Of a DNA stretch of 64,000 bases, positions 47,565 through 56,761 are shown one piece after another. This stretch comes from Pseudomonadota bacterium (lineage in GTDB: Bacteria > Pseudomonadota > Gammaproteobacteria > Burkholderiales > Rhodocyclaceae). The position numbers were made by a program, and so were the translations under genes. The stretch covers positions 62,001 to 126,000 of the forward strand of contig JAFEDI010000138.1 of NCBI GenBank assembly GCA_018241725.1, in the 5' to 3' direction. How positions within the stretch are numbered: position 1 is the stretch's first letter; every line of letters starts with the position of its first letter. A model generated the notes under the pieces. The model did no database searches, was not told where the DNA came from, and saw nothing but the letters and a program-made list of their open reading frames with translations.

Positions 47565-48452
47565 ATGAACTGGGACGACCTGCGCTTCGTCGTCGAGATC
47601 GGCCGGGCTGGCACCCTCACCGCCGCCGCCCGTCGCCTGAAAGTGGATCAGACCACCGTCGCCCGCCGCCTGCGCGCGCTGGAGGAAGAACTGGGCGCGA
47701 CCCTCTTCGAACGCGGTGACGGACACTGGCAGCCGACCGCCATCGGCAGCGACGTGCTGCAGCGCGCCGGGCGCATCGAGGAGGACGTGAGCGCCCTGCT
47801 ACGCGTAGCGGAAGCCGGTGCCGGCGCGGTGAGCGGCCTCGTGCGCGTCACCGCGGTCGGTACCCTCATCGGCGACTACCTGGCGCCGCGGCTAGCCGGC
47901 CTGTACGCTCGCCACCCGAACCTGAGTGTCGAGCTGATCGCCAGCAACGACAACTTCAACGTGGCCCGCCGCGAGGCCGACATCGCGATCCGCCTGGCCC
48001 GCCCGACGCGGGGCGACTTCCTGATCCGCAAGCTGGCCGACAGCGGCTTCGCGGTCTATGGTTCGGCCAGCCCGGGCGGTGAAGCAGCGAACGACTGGGT
48101 CGCCTACCTGGACGACCTCGCCCACACACCGGAGATGCAGGCGCTGGAAAGCCTGCGCGGCGGCGGCCAGATCCGCCTGCGCTCGGGCAACATCCGGGGC
48201 CTGATGCGGGCCGTCGCCGGTGGCATCGGCCGCGCCATCCTGCCGTGCTTCCTGGCCGACCCCGAGCCGGGCGTACAGCGCCTGTCCGGCCCACAACCGA
48301 TACTGAGCCGCGAGATCTGGCTGCTGGTCCATCCGGACGCCCGCCAGCAGGCCCGCGTGGCAGCGGTCGCCGACTGGCTGGCCGAATGCTTCGCCAACGA
48401 CGCGGCGACCTTCCGCGGCGAGCTTCAGTCGCCTACACGGGTCAGCACATAG
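47565..48452 (+). CDS. LysR-family transcriptional regulator
   Basis: A 295-residue regulator. An N-terminal winged helix (MNWDDLRFVVEIGRAGTLTAAARRL, residues 1-60, recognition segment QTTVARRLRALEEELG) precedes a substrate-binding-type effector domain (about 90-290). Homology to LysR starts at residue 1, so the ATG at 47565 is well placed. It is divergent from the isochorismatase-family hydrolase gene and likely controls it. No effector can be named. A non-coding stretch of 225 bp follows before the EAL gene, with no clear terminator. Confidence 0.9.
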   Translation: MNWDDLRFVVEIGRAGTLTAAARRLKVDQTTVARRLRALEEELGATLFERGDGHWQPTAIGSDVLQRAGRIEEDVSALLRVAEAGAGAVSGLVRVTAVGTLIGDYLAPRLAGLYARHPNLSVELIASNDNFNVARREADIAIRLARPTRGDFLIRKLADSGFAVYGSASPGGEAANDWVAYLDDLAHTPEMQALESLRGGGQIRLRSGNIRGLMRAVAGGIGRAILPCFLADPEPGVQRLSGPQPILSREIWLLVHPDARQQARVAAVADWLAECFANDAATFRGELQSPTRVST

Positions 48453-48677
48453 CAGCAGCATTCCACCGTATCGCCAGTTATCCGGCAATGCGGCAGAACA
48501 CACTCAAAGCCACACAAATGATTCCACTGAAATTTCAACAAAATGACTTTGGCGTAAACTTGAATCCAGAACGAGCGCCGGCGGGCACACCATGAAGCGT
48601 CACAAAAGCTTAATTCAAATGGCGTGAATCGCTGACCACAATGGCGGTATTACGTTCTGCCAAGCCGTCCCGCCACC

Positions 48678-49493
48678 ATGTACCTCAGCGGTCTGATCGT
48701 TCACCTCCGTGAACTGCTCGCCAGTGAAGCCCTCAGCTGCGTCTTTCAACCGATCTTCGATCTCCGCCGGCGAACCGTGCTGGGCTACGAAACGCTGATG
48801 CGCGGCCCGGAAGCATCCCCGCTGCACACCCCCGAACAATTGCTGCGCGTCGCCCGCGAGGCCGACCTGGGCCTCGAGCTGGAACGCCTGGCCACGCGCC
48901 TGGCGGTCGCCGCCTTCGTGAACGCCAAGCTGCCCGGCCGCCTGTTCATCAACCTGAGCATGGCGATGGTCGCCGACCACGCGGAGAGCAGCGATCTGCC
49001 CAAGCTGCTGGCCGACGCCGGACTGACGCCCGACCGGCTGGTCATCGAACTGCGCCAGCAGTCGGACGACGACCGCAGCCGCCTCACCGCCACGCTGGAG
49101 GCCATCGCGGCGCAGGGCATCGGCCTGGCCTTCGACCGCCTCGCGCCGGCCACGGACAACAGCGCGCCGCGGCCCGACTTCATCAAACTCAGTCCGCTGC
49201 AGGTCCGCCAGATCCACACCAACCTGCCGCGCCAGCAGGAAGTGGCGGCCTGCCTCGAACGGGCCGAGGCGCTCGGCGTGCAACTGGTCGCCGAAGGCGT
49301 CGAGGACGCCCGCGAGCTGGCCGCCCTCAACGCGCTGGGCTGCGCCTTCGCCCAGGGCTTCCTGCTCGGCCGGCCGTCCACCGAGCCCTTCCGCCAGCTG
49401 TCCCGCGGGGTCAGTGGCATCCTCGATGCGCAGCACCAGTTGTCCCACCTGCACGTGCCGTCGGCGGCCCCTGCGACCACCTTGCTGCACTGA
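48678..49493 (+). CDS. EAL-domain protein with degenerate active site
   Basis: A 271-residue stand-alone EAL protein. The family start (CVFQPIFDLRRRTVLGYETLMRGP) is present, but the EAL motif reads ETL, the ELTE-type motif reads ELRQQ, and the normally invariant DDFG loop reads FDRLAPAT, so key metal ligands are missing. EGVED and GFLLGRP near the C-terminus are retained. It therefore probably binds c-di-GMP or acts as a signalling partner rather than cleaving it. No GGDEF or receiver domain is fused. It is convergent with the lipoprotein gene, 11 bp apart. Confidence 0.85.
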   Translation: MYLSGLIVHLRELLASEALSCVFQPIFDLRRRTVLGYETLMRGPEASPLHTPEQLLRVAREADLGLELERLATRLAVAAFVNAKLPGRLFINLSMAMVADHAESSDLPKLLADAGLTPDRLVIELRQQSDDDRSRLTATLEAIAAQGIGLAFDRLAPATDNSAPRPDFIKLSPLQVRQIHTNLPRQQEVAACLERAEALGVQLVAEGVEDARELAALNALGCAFAQGFLLGRPSTEPFRQLSRGVSGILDAQHQLSHLHVPSAAPATTLLH

Positions 49494-49504
49494 GCCCGGC
49501 GGGC

Positions 49505-50926
49505 TCAGTGGGCCATGCTGCCGCTGCCTCCGGCGTAGACGACGGTGATCGACTTGATGCCCTGCTGCAGGCGCTCACCCACGTCGATCCACGGATTGCA
49601 TTTCCACACCAGGCTCGCGCAGTTGGACGGCATCGGATACCAGCGCCCGAAGGGGATGAAGGGAAGCTTGTCCTCGGTGGAGACCAGCGCGATGAACTGG
49701 TAGTTGATGCGGTCGCCGTTGGCATCCATCGCCACCGTGTAGCCCAGCGCGTCGCCGGCATTGGTCTTGGTGCAGGTGCTCAGGTCGTTCCAGCAGGTCA
49801 TCATCATGTTGTTGCCGGTGCCCTGGCGAAAGTCGTCGGTGACCAGCAGCACGCCCTTCGAGCGGCCGCGGTTGCCCACTCCAGCGAGGCCGTCGCCGAC
49901 GCCGACCTGGGAGTTGTACAGCTCCCCGCAGGAAAAGGTGGCGTGCTGGTTGTTGGCGTTCTTGATGACCACGAAGCAGCGGTTCTTCTCGTTGGGGTAG
50001 GCCAGGCCGGCGGTGTCGAGCACGTCGGTCAGGCGGATGCCCTGGCCGAACCAGTAGTTCATGTGGCGCGGTCCGTACTCCTGGAAGTAGTAGGTGGGGA
50101 AGGCGCTGGTCGCCTTGCTGCCGATGCGGTCCACCGCGTAATAGCCCTGGGACGAGCTGGCCGACAGGGTGGCGGCGGACACGGTGATCGGCGTGGCCAC
50201 GTCGCCGCCGACCTGGAAGGCGACATCGCCGGGCTGCAGCGCCGGAGAGGTGGCCGCCGAGGCAAGCGTGTAGCTGGTGGCCTCGAAATCGTTGCGCACG
50301 TGCAGTTCGGACAGGCGTGGCGTCTTGCGCAGGGCCGGGTCGGTGTCGTTGCCGGCGATGACCTCCATGCTGCCCTCGCTGTCCGGCAGCGCGCTGCCGT
50401 TCTTCTCGTAGGCGACGATGGTCTTGTCGCCGTTGCCGGTGCGGATCAGCTCGGTGAACGAGAAGGCCGACATGCGCCCGTCCAGGCCGACCGCGATGAT
50501 GGCGGTAGTCGCTCCGAAGGCGCCGGTGTTGTAGTCGGCCGGGCGGAATCTGGTGGCCCGCACGATCACGTCGGCGAGGCGGTAGCCCTTGTAGGTGTCG
50601 CTGCCGACCGTGACCAGCACCGGGTTCTCGACGGCCGGGAAGGTCGTCGCGTCGTTCATCAAGGTCTTCAGGTCGGTGACGGTGATCCCCGCCCGCGCCT
50701 GAAAATAGGGCGTCGAGCCCGACGGGCTGTTGGCTGGATTGGTTGGGTCCTGGGCGGTGGACAGATCGGCCGGCATCAGGCTCTGGGTGCCACCCTGCTT
50801 GATGTCGAAAGACGCCGACGGCTTCAGCGGCGTGCTGCCCCCGCCACCGCCGCCGCTTCCGCAGGCATTGAGGAACACGGCGGCCGTCAGCGGCACGATC
50901 AGCGTCCGGATGAAAGATCGGTTCAC
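49505..50926 (-). CDS. Lipoprotein with two SUOX-like (molybdopterin-type) modules
   Basis: A 473-residue exported lipoprotein. The signal peptide ends in the lipobox LNAC, with a Gly-rich run right after it. Two similar blocks follow, SDTYKGYRLADVIVRA (about residue 105) and FGQGIRLTDVLDTAG (about 300), each of which resembles the GxRLxDVL segment of the sulfite-oxidase/molybdopterin-binding fold. The cofactor-binding cysteine cannot be placed, so the protein may not bind the cofactor. It is followed 39 bp downstream in the same direction by a di-haem peroxidase lipoprotein gene, hinting at a shared periplasmic redox role. The family is tentative. Confidence 0.65.
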   Translation of the reverse strand: MNRSFIRTLIVPLTAAVFLNACGSGGGGGGSTPLKPSASFDIKQGGTQSLMPADLSTAQDPTNPANSPSGSTPYFQARAGITVTDLKTLMNDATTFPAVENPVLVTVGSDTYKGYRLADVIVRATRFRPADYNTGAFGATTAIIAVGLDGRMSAFSFTELIRTGNGDKTIVAYEKNGSALPDSEGSMEVIAGNDTDPALRKTPRLSELHVRNDFEATSYTLASAATSPALQPGDVAFQVGGDVATPITVSAATLSASSSQGYYAVDRIGSKATSAFPTYYFQEYGPRHMNYWFGQGIRLTDVLDTAGLAYPNEKNRCFVVIKNANNQHATFSCGELYNSQVGVGDGLAGVGNRGRSKGVLLVTDDFRQGTGNNMMMTCWNDLSTCTKTNAGDALGYTVAMDANGDRINYQFIALVSTEDKLPFIPFGRWYPMPSNCASLVWKCNPWIDVGERLQQGIKSITVVYAGGSGSMAH

Positions 50927-50965
50927 GGGATGACTCCTTTCTGATTTTTGAGTGGGCGATGGCCC

Positions 50966-52363
50966 TCAGCGCACCGAGTTGTTGCTGCCGTTGGTGAGCT
51001 GGTTGAGGAAAGCAATGAGGTCGGCGAATTCACTGTCGCTGAGCTTCGGGGGACTCTTCAGCGCTGGATCGAGGCGGGCCACCAGGTCCGCGTAGAGCAC
51101 CGGTGCCGTCGTGCTGTCCTGGCACGGCACCACGTTGCCGCCGCTGCGCAGCGCGTCGCTGCAGCGGAAGGCCATGGCCGAGGCGGCCGGGTCGAGGTGA
51201 TGGCGGACCGCCTCTTCCAGCGTTGCGAACACGCCGTTGTGGAAATACGGCCAGGTGTTCTTCACCTCCCACAGGGACGGGGTCAGGAAGGCGTACTTGT
51301 CCGCGTCGCTGCCGGTGACGCCATGGCGGCCCAGGTCGCGGGGCGGCGTCATCGCGGCGCCGGCGCCAAAGCCGGGACCGATCTGCGGGACGGCGAGGTT
51401 GTGGAATTTCTGGTCGCTGAGCAGCGGGCCGCCATGGCACGCGGCGCACCCGGCCTTGCCGAAGAACAGCAGCCCGCCGCGCTTGGCGCTGTCCGGGATG
51501 TCGAGCACACCCGCCATGTAGCCGTGGAAATAGGTCTTGGTGCCGAAGGCGTACCAGCGGCGGGACTCGAAGGCCGCCAGCCCGTTTCCAACGGCCGAGA
51601 TGCCGATGGCGGACAGCGGCGTATCCGGATAGGCCTGTTGCAGCAGGCCGGCGATCTGCGTATCGGCGCGCAGGCGGGCCATGATGCCGTTCCAGACGGG
51701 CAGCGGGTCCTGCTCCACCGTCGCGCCCGCGGCGTTCAGGTCGGCCAGTTCGTTGGCATCGGCGGGGTCGTTGTAGCCCAGCATCTCGGGGCGGGACAGC
51801 AGCGGGAACAGGGCCTGGACCGCAGCCAGGCTGCCGAGCCCGACGGGCAGCGCAGCGCCGGCCGGGCTCGCATAGACACCATCGCTGACACTGACCCGAC
51901 CGTCCCAGAACATGAAGCGCGGATTGCCGACCACCTTGTTGAGCAGGTCCGGCGCGTTGCGGTGGATCAGCGGCGAACCGGTACGGTTGGGCGGCGTGCC
52001 ACTACCGTTGACGCCGATGGACAGCACCAGGTTGTCGAGGCCCGCATTGCCGATGGGATGGCAGCTGGCGCAGGACACGCTGCGCGTACCGGACAGCAGG
52101 GTGCTCTGGAAGAGCACCGAACCCAGGTTGTACAAGGCGTCGGAAACCGCCGGCTCGGCTGGCGCAACGACGCCGTTACTGGCCAGGTAGGCACGCAGCG
52201 GCGTATCCAGGTCCGTCGCCGTGCCACTTGTCGTACCCGTGCCTGTGTTTGTCGACGTTCCCGCCGATGTCCCGTCAGCACCGCCCCCACTGCCCCCACC
52301 GCAACCCGCGAGTTGCACAGCGAGCGCCAGGGCCAGCGCGCCGCCCATCCACCATTTCCGCAT
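50966..52363 (-). CDS. Di-haem cytochrome c peroxidase-type lipoprotein
   Basis: A 465-residue exported protein with two c-type haem sites, CASCH at 98-102 and CAACH at 306-310, as in the bacterial di-haem peroxidase/MauG family. It begins with a lipoprotein signal peptide (lipobox LAGC, residues 18-21) and a Gly/Thr-rich linker. Family members are 320-450 residues. The ATG at 52363 was preferred over an open upstream frame because it has GGGAG five bases before it and begins the signal peptide. It is transcribed before the molybdopterin-like lipoprotein gene. Peroxidase activity or another electron-transfer role are both possible. Confidence 0.85.
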   Translation of the reverse strand: MRKWWMGGALALALAVQLAGCGGGSGGGADGTSAGTSTNTGTGTTSGTATDLDTPLRAYLASNGVVAPAEPAVSDALYNLGSVLFQSTLLSGTRSVSCASCHPIGNAGLDNLVLSIGVNGSGTPPNRTGSPLIHRNAPDLLNKVVGNPRFMFWDGRVSVSDGVYASPAGAALPVGLGSLAAVQALFPLLSRPEMLGYNDPADANELADLNAAGATVEQDPLPVWNGIMARLRADTQIAGLLQQAYPDTPLSAIGISAVGNGLAAFESRRWYAFGTKTYFHGYMAGVLDIPDSAKRGGLLFFGKAGCAACHGGPLLSDQKFHNLAVPQIGPGFGAGAAMTPPRDLGRHGVTGSDADKYAFLTPSLWEVKNTWPYFHNGVFATLEEAVRHHLDPAASAMAFRCSDALRSGGNVVPCQDSTTAPVLYADLVARLDPALKSPPKLSDSEFADLIAFLNQLTNGSNNSVR

Positions 52364-52660
52364 ATCGACTCCCTGCCGCCCCGCGGACGGCAATTCACTA
52401 TATTTTTTTGTATATAACGACAGGCACAGAAACTCTGTCGGAACGATGCAAGGATAGTGAAGGCAATATCCGTACCGACCTCTGGGATACGGGGAGAGGA
52501 ACAAGCGGAGTCAGATGAAAACGGTTCGTACACCAGCGACAGCCTGGCGCGGCGCGGGACTTCCAGCGGTACCGAATGGCATCGCATGGAAAATCATCGT
52601 TGTATTATTAACTACACAACGAATAAGGTCGTCGTAAGCACGACACCCCTGCGACAGACC
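52364..52660. other. AT-richer intergenic region between peroxidase and norD-like genes
   Basis: No gene is seen in these 297 bp, which are AT-richer than their surroundings. Two dyads stand out: CGACAG-N11-CTGTCG at 52418-52440, and CGTTGT-N12-ACAACG at 52598-52621. A -10-like TATAGT for the peroxidase gene reads on the minus strand at 52397-52402. I see no FNR-type TTGAT-N4-ATCAA site. The dyads are candidate regulator sites or hairpins. Confidence 0.45.
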
Positions 52661-54505
52661 TCAAACGGCCGTCAGTTGGGCATACAGCTTGGGCAGGCGG
52701 GCCGGCAGTTCGGCCGGATTGCGCAGGATGGTGTAGCCGGCCGGGCCGAACAGGTGCGGCAGATAACCCTGGCCTTCCTTGTCGATGGTCACGCAGAACG
52801 GCCGCACGCCCTCCTGGCGGGCGGCGTTGAGGCTCATGCGGGTGTCCTCGATACCGTAGCGCCCCTCGTAGTGGTCCACGTCGTTGGGCTTGCCATCGGA
52901 CAGGATCAGCAGCAGGCGCAGCGCCTCCGGCCGCTTGGCGAGGATCTGCGTGGCGTAACGGATGGCGGCCCCCATGCGGGTGTAGAAGCCCGGCTTGAGG
53001 GCGCCGATGCGGCCGCGGATGCGGTCGTCCACCTTCTCGCCGAAGTCCTTGATACGGTGGAAACGGATGTGGTCGCGCCGCCGCGACGAGAAGCCGTACA
53101 GGCCAAAGGGATCACCGGTGGCGCCGAGGGCCTCGGAGAACAGCCACAGGCTGTCGCGGATCACGTCGATGACGCGCTGCTCGTCGCTGACCCAGGTGTC
53201 GGTGGACAGGGACAGGTCGGCCAGCACCAGGCAGCACAGGTCGCGCTCGCGGCGCTCGCAGGACAGGTAGCCGCCGCCGCTCGCCGCCACATGGCCGGTG
53301 TGCCGGTCGGCGAAGGCCCGCACACAGGCGTCGATATCCAGCTCGGGGCCGTCGGGCTGATTCTTCAACCAGCGCCTGGCCGGGGTCAGCGCCTCCAGCT
53401 GGCGGCGCAGGCGCCGCGCCGGGCGCACCAGGTGTGCCGGCAAAGGGCCGGGCGTCGCATCGCGGGGATCGAGAAGCGCCACGCTGCACATGTCGCGCTT
53501 CAGCACCTGTTTCTTCCAGTCCCATTCGGGCAGCAGGATGCCGCTCTCCAGCGGCACGTCGTCGGCCGCTGCGGACGGCAGATCCAGGTCGAAGCGCACC
53601 TTGGAGGCGGTGTCGTGGCCGTCCTGGGCCACCGCGATCTTGTCCATCTCGCTGGCCGCCCGCGGCGCGTCCTCGCCATCGCCCTCCTCGTGGCCGCGAT
53701 TGACCTTCACGTATTCGGCGAAGGACAGCAGGCTCTCGGCGCGGAAGGGCAGGATCAGGCCGTTGCGGCCGTCCGGCATGTCCTCCCGCTGGGCCTGGCG
53801 GCGTCTCTCGGTGGCATCCTCGGTCTTGCCGCCTTCCCGCTGTTCGGCCGGTGTCGGATTGGCCGCGTTCTGGCGACGATCGATGGCCACCGGCGCCGGG
53901 TACAACCACAAGGCCACCGGGACCGGTGGACGGCGTGTCGTCGGCAACGCGGCGACGCTACCCGGTTCGACCAGCGCACGCCGGATCGCCGTCTCCACCG
54001 CCGCCTCGTCGGCCGGCAGCTTGCGCGGGTCGGGCCGCTCCGCGGTGATCGCTTCCACCAGCCGCCGGTAGCGCGAGCCGAAACCGGGAAAGGCCGCCAG
54101 CGTGGCCGCGCTGGCCTGCTGGTTGGCGACGATCCAGTTGTCGGCAGCCAGGTCGGCATGGTCCAGCGCCGCGCCCTGGGCGATCAACCACAGGTAAAGG
54201 TCACGGTTGAGGGCCCGCTCGGGGAACAGCGCGATCTCCGCCGGCAGGCGCAGGGTTTCTTCGTCCCGCGTCGCATGGGCAATCTTCTCGCCGGTGTGGG
54301 CAATGCGCGCCAGCCAGCCGCGCCGGGCACCGTGCTCGGTTTCGGCAGCCGGCGCCACGCGCAAGCCCGGATCGCCACCCAGCGCACGAAACAGGATGCC
54401 GGCGCTGCGCTCGATGTCCGCCAGCCGCACCGCCGCCTGCGGATACGTGCGCGTTGCCGCCCGCGTGATGAAACGGTGCCACAGGCCACCGACAAACTCT
54501 TCCAT
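52661..54505 (-). CDS. norD: NorD-like von Willebrand A-domain protein, no nor neighbours
   Basis: A 614-residue protein matching NorD, an accessory factor for assembly of nitric oxide reductase. The C-terminal von Willebrand A domain has an intact metal site, DLSLS with D430, S432 and S434, and later ILSDGKPNDVDHYEGRYG. The N-terminal 300 residues are helical, with a charged low-complexity region about 225-300. NorD genes usually lie in a norCBQD group; none of these partners is present here. The gene may serve a nor operon elsewhere. Family call is good, context unusual. Confidence 0.8.
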   Translation of the reverse strand: MEEFVGGLWHRFITRAATRTYPQAAVRLADIERSAGILFRALGGDPGLRVAPAAETEHGARRGWLARIAHTGEKIAHATRDEETLRLPAEIALFPERALNRDLYLWLIAQGAALDHADLAADNWIVANQQASAATLAAFPGFGSRYRRLVEAITAERPDPRKLPADEAAVETAIRRALVEPGSVAALPTTRRPPVPVALWLYPAPVAIDRRQNAANPTPAEQREGGKTEDATERRRQAQREDMPDGRNGLILPFRAESLLSFAEYVKVNRGHEEGDGEDAPRAASEMDKIAVAQDGHDTASKVRFDLDLPSAAADDVPLESGILLPEWDWKKQVLKRDMCSVALLDPRDATPGPLPAHLVRPARRLRRQLEALTPARRWLKNQPDGPELDIDACVRAFADRHTGHVAASGGGYLSCERRERDLCCLVLADLSLSTDTWVSDEQRVIDVIRDSLWLFSEALGATGDPFGLYGFSSRRRDHIRFHRIKDFGEKVDDRIRGRIGALKPGFYTRMGAAIRYATQILAKRPEALRLLLILSDGKPNDVDHYEGRYGIEDTRMSLNAARQEGVRPFCVTIDKEGQGYLPHLFGPAGYTILRNPAELPARLPKLYAQLTAV

Positions 54506-54747
54506 GTCCGCCCTCCGCCAAGACTGTCACCGGCTCCCGACGTCGATACGACAGCGCGGGAAACCGGGACGACCCCGACTGTACGGGGCACCCCGGCAAT
54601 GCGTCCCTGTCCTGGCTCAATTTCCGGCGCAGGCCGCTGCCGGCGCCGCCAGTGGGAGCGGATACACTTGCCGGCGGGACTTGCTCAACCGGCTGTGTGC
54701 GGGCGAATCCGCCTCCGCACAAGGACTGAATCAGGGCAGCACGGAAC

Positions 54748-55530
54748 TTAGCGGGCCGTCCACCCGCCGTCGATCAGCTGCACCGAGCCGGTCACCGACT
54801 TGGCCGCATCGGAGCACAGGAACACCGCGAAGGCCGCCACCTCCTCCGCCTCGACGAACTGCTTGGTCGGCTGGGCGGCGAGGATCACCTCGCGGATTAC
54901 CCGGTCTTCCGGCAGGTTATGCACCTCCGCCTGGTCGACCACCTGCTTCTCGATCAGCGGCGTGCGCACATAGCCCGGGCACAGCGCGTTGCAGGTGATG
55001 CCCTGCTCGGCCACTTCCAGCGCCACCGCCTTCGAGAAACCCACCACCGCGTGCTTGCTGGCCGTGTAGGGTGCCTTGAAGGGCGACGCGACGACACCAT
55101 GGGCGGAGGCAATATTGACGATGCGCCCCCAGCCCTGCTCCTTCATCCCCGGCAGCGCCGCCTTGGTGGTGTGGAACACCGCCGACACGTTGATCGCCAT
55201 GATCTGGTCCCAGCTCTCGTCCGGAAAGGCATCCACCGCCGCCACATGCTGGATGCCGGCGTTGTTGATGAGGATGTCCAGGCCCCCAAAAGCCGCGACG
55301 GTGGTTTCCACCAGCCCCCGCGCCGAAGCCGGATCGGCCAGGTTGGCCGGCGTATAACCCACCTCCACGCCGGACTCGGCCGCCAGTTCGGCCCGTAGCG
55401 CCTCCGCCTCGGCCGCCGGCCGCGAACCGTTGAGCATCACCTTCGCGCCGGCCTTCGCCAGGGCCCGCGCAACAGCCAGCCCGATACCCGAAGTGGAACC
55501 CGTCACCAACGCCGTCTTGCCTGCAAGCAT
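54748..55530 (-). CDS. bdhA: 3-Hydroxybutyrate dehydrogenase (short-chain dehydrogenase)
   Basis: NAD-dependent oxidoreductase that interconverts 3-hydroxybutyrate and acetoacetate in PHB turnover. The 260 residues have the cofactor motif TGSTSGIG at 10-17, NNAG at 89-92, and catalytic S142, Y155 and K159 (YTASK). The segments NALCPGYVRTPLIEKQV and AAKSVTGSVQLIDGGW agree with the hydroxybutyrate dehydrogenase subgroup. The ATG at 55530 follows AGGAGA. PHB storage is widespread in betaproteobacteria. Confidence 0.9.
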   Translation of the reverse strand: MLAGKTALVTGSTSGIGLAVARALAKAGAKVMLNGSRPAAEAEALRAELAAESGVEVGYTPANLADPASARGLVETTVAAFGGLDILINNAGIQHVAAVDAFPDESWDQIMAINVSAVFHTTKAALPGMKEQGWGRIVNIASAHGVVASPFKAPYTASKHAVVGFSKAVALEVAEQGITCNALCPGYVRTPLIEKQVVDQAEVHNLPEDRVIREVILAAQPTKQFVEAEEVAAFAVFLCSDAAKSVTGSVQLIDGGWTAR

Positions 55531-55676
55531 CACCGCTCTCCTCTGTTGTGTTGTTGATTGCATGCGGGGCGAATGCACCCGTCAGGCAGGGATGCTAGCG
55601 CAGCAACAATTTGCCAACCACTTCACAGCCACCGAGCGCCCCGCATCACAAATCGGCAGCATGCACATGGCTATGA

Positions 55677-55692
55677 TCGAACACGCGTTCAA
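55677..55692. promoter_or_regulatory. Imperfect dyad just before the WYL regulator gene
   Basis: TCGAAC-ACGC-GTTCAA, arms of 6 bp with one mismatch, ending four bases before the ATG of the WYL regulator gene. A site in this position could let a regulator, possibly WYL itself, block transcription or translation of the cas operon. Palindrome is seen; function is inferred. Confidence 0.4.
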
Positions 55693-55695
55693 CAT

Positions 55696-56694
55696 ATGCC
55701 CAATGCGAGCACTTGCGTGATTCCAACCGACCGTCTGCACCAACTACTGCGCCTGCTCAGCCACCGCCGGGCAATTCCCGCCAATGACCTGCTGTACGAA
55801 CTCGGCATCTCCCGCCCGACCCTCACCCGCTATATCCGGGACTTGCGTGACGCGCTCGGCGCACCGGTCGAGTTTGACCGGGAACAAGGCGGCTACCGCC
55901 TCACCCACGACCGCCACCAGCTCGGCCCGCAGTTCGAGCTCCCCGGCCTGTGGTTCACCGCCGAGGAAATCCACGCCCTCCTCACCATGCAATACCTGCT
56001 TGCCAACCTGGATACCGGCGGCCTGCTCGGCCCGCATATCCGTCCGTTGCAGACCCGCCTCGGCCACATCCTCGGCAGCGCCGACGATTCCGCCACAGAG
56101 GTCGCCCGGCGTATCCGCATCCAGACCGTTGGCGCCCGCAGCTTCCGTCTCGAACACTTTCAGGCGGTGGCCTCCGCCACCCTGCGCCGACGACGTCTGG
56201 TCATCGAATACCACGCCCGCGGCAAGGACCAGCTCACCCGCCGGGAGACCTCGCCGCAACGCCTCATCCATTACCGGGACAACTGGTATCTGGATGCCTG
56301 GTGCCACCTCCGAGGCGAACTGCGCAGCTTCGCCGTGGATGCCATCCAGCGGGCGGAAATCCTCGATCAGCCGGCCCGTGACATCGACGACGCCACCCTC
56401 GACCGGGTGCTCGGCAGCGGCTACGGCATCTTCGCCGGTGCCGACGTGGAATGGGCCGTTCTGCGCTTCAGCCCCGAACGCAGCCGCTGGGTCGCCACCG
56501 AGAAGTGGCATCCCGACCAGCAAGGACGCCCCCTCGACGAAGGTGGCTACGAATTGCGCGTCCCCTACAGCCAGGAACCCGAACTGCTGATGGACATCCT
56601 GCGCCACGGCCGCCACGTGGAAGTGCTCGAACCGGCGGCTTTGCGGGAGGCGGTCCGACGGGAGCATGAAATGGCGGGAAAGAACAATTCATGA
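55696..56694 (+). CDS. WYL-domain transcriptional regulator of the cas operon
   Basis: A 332-residue regulator with an N-terminal winged helix (about 8-65: RLHQLLRLLSHRRAIPANDLLYEL, ISRPTLTRYIRDLRDALG) and a C-terminal WYL domain with WCH and RSFAVDAI signature residues, which may sense nucleotides or other ligands. WYL regulators commonly sit beside CRISPR-Cas genes. Only 63 bp separate it from cas3 and it is co-directional, so it is likely the first gene of the operon and a controller of it. The ATG at 55696 is my choice; an in-frame GTG at 55717 is possible. Confidence 0.85.
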   Translation: MPNASTCVIPTDRLHQLLRLLSHRRAIPANDLLYELGISRPTLTRYIRDLRDALGAPVEFDREQGGYRLTHDRHQLGPQFELPGLWFTAEEIHALLTMQYLLANLDTGGLLGPHIRPLQTRLGHILGSADDSATEVARRIRIQTVGARSFRLEHFQAVASATLRRRRLVIEYHARGKDQLTRRETSPQRLIHYRDNWYLDAWCHLRGELRSFAVDAIQRAEILDQPARDIDDATLDRVLGSGYGIFAGADVEWAVLRFSPERSRWVATEKWHPDQQGRPLDEGGYELRVPYSQEPELLMDILRHGRHVEVLEPAALREAVRREHEMAGKNNS

Positions 56695-56710
56695 TGATCA
56701 GGTTTTGAGC

Positions 56711-56761
56711 ATGGCTGCTATGAGAATGGCCAGCATGAACAGCAGGAACCACAACACATGA
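56711..56761 (+). CDS. Possible 16-residue leader peptide before cas3
   Basis: A short open frame (MAAMRMASMNSRNHNT) starts at 56711 and ends in TGA overlapping the cas3 start codon by 4 bp (ATGA). It has several internal ATGs and no strong ribosome site of its own. Such overlaps couple translation of a leader to the gene behind it. It could equally be chance in a 63-bp gap; cas3 has its own AGGA about ten bases upstream. Confidence 0.25.
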   Translation: MAAMRMASMNSRNHNT

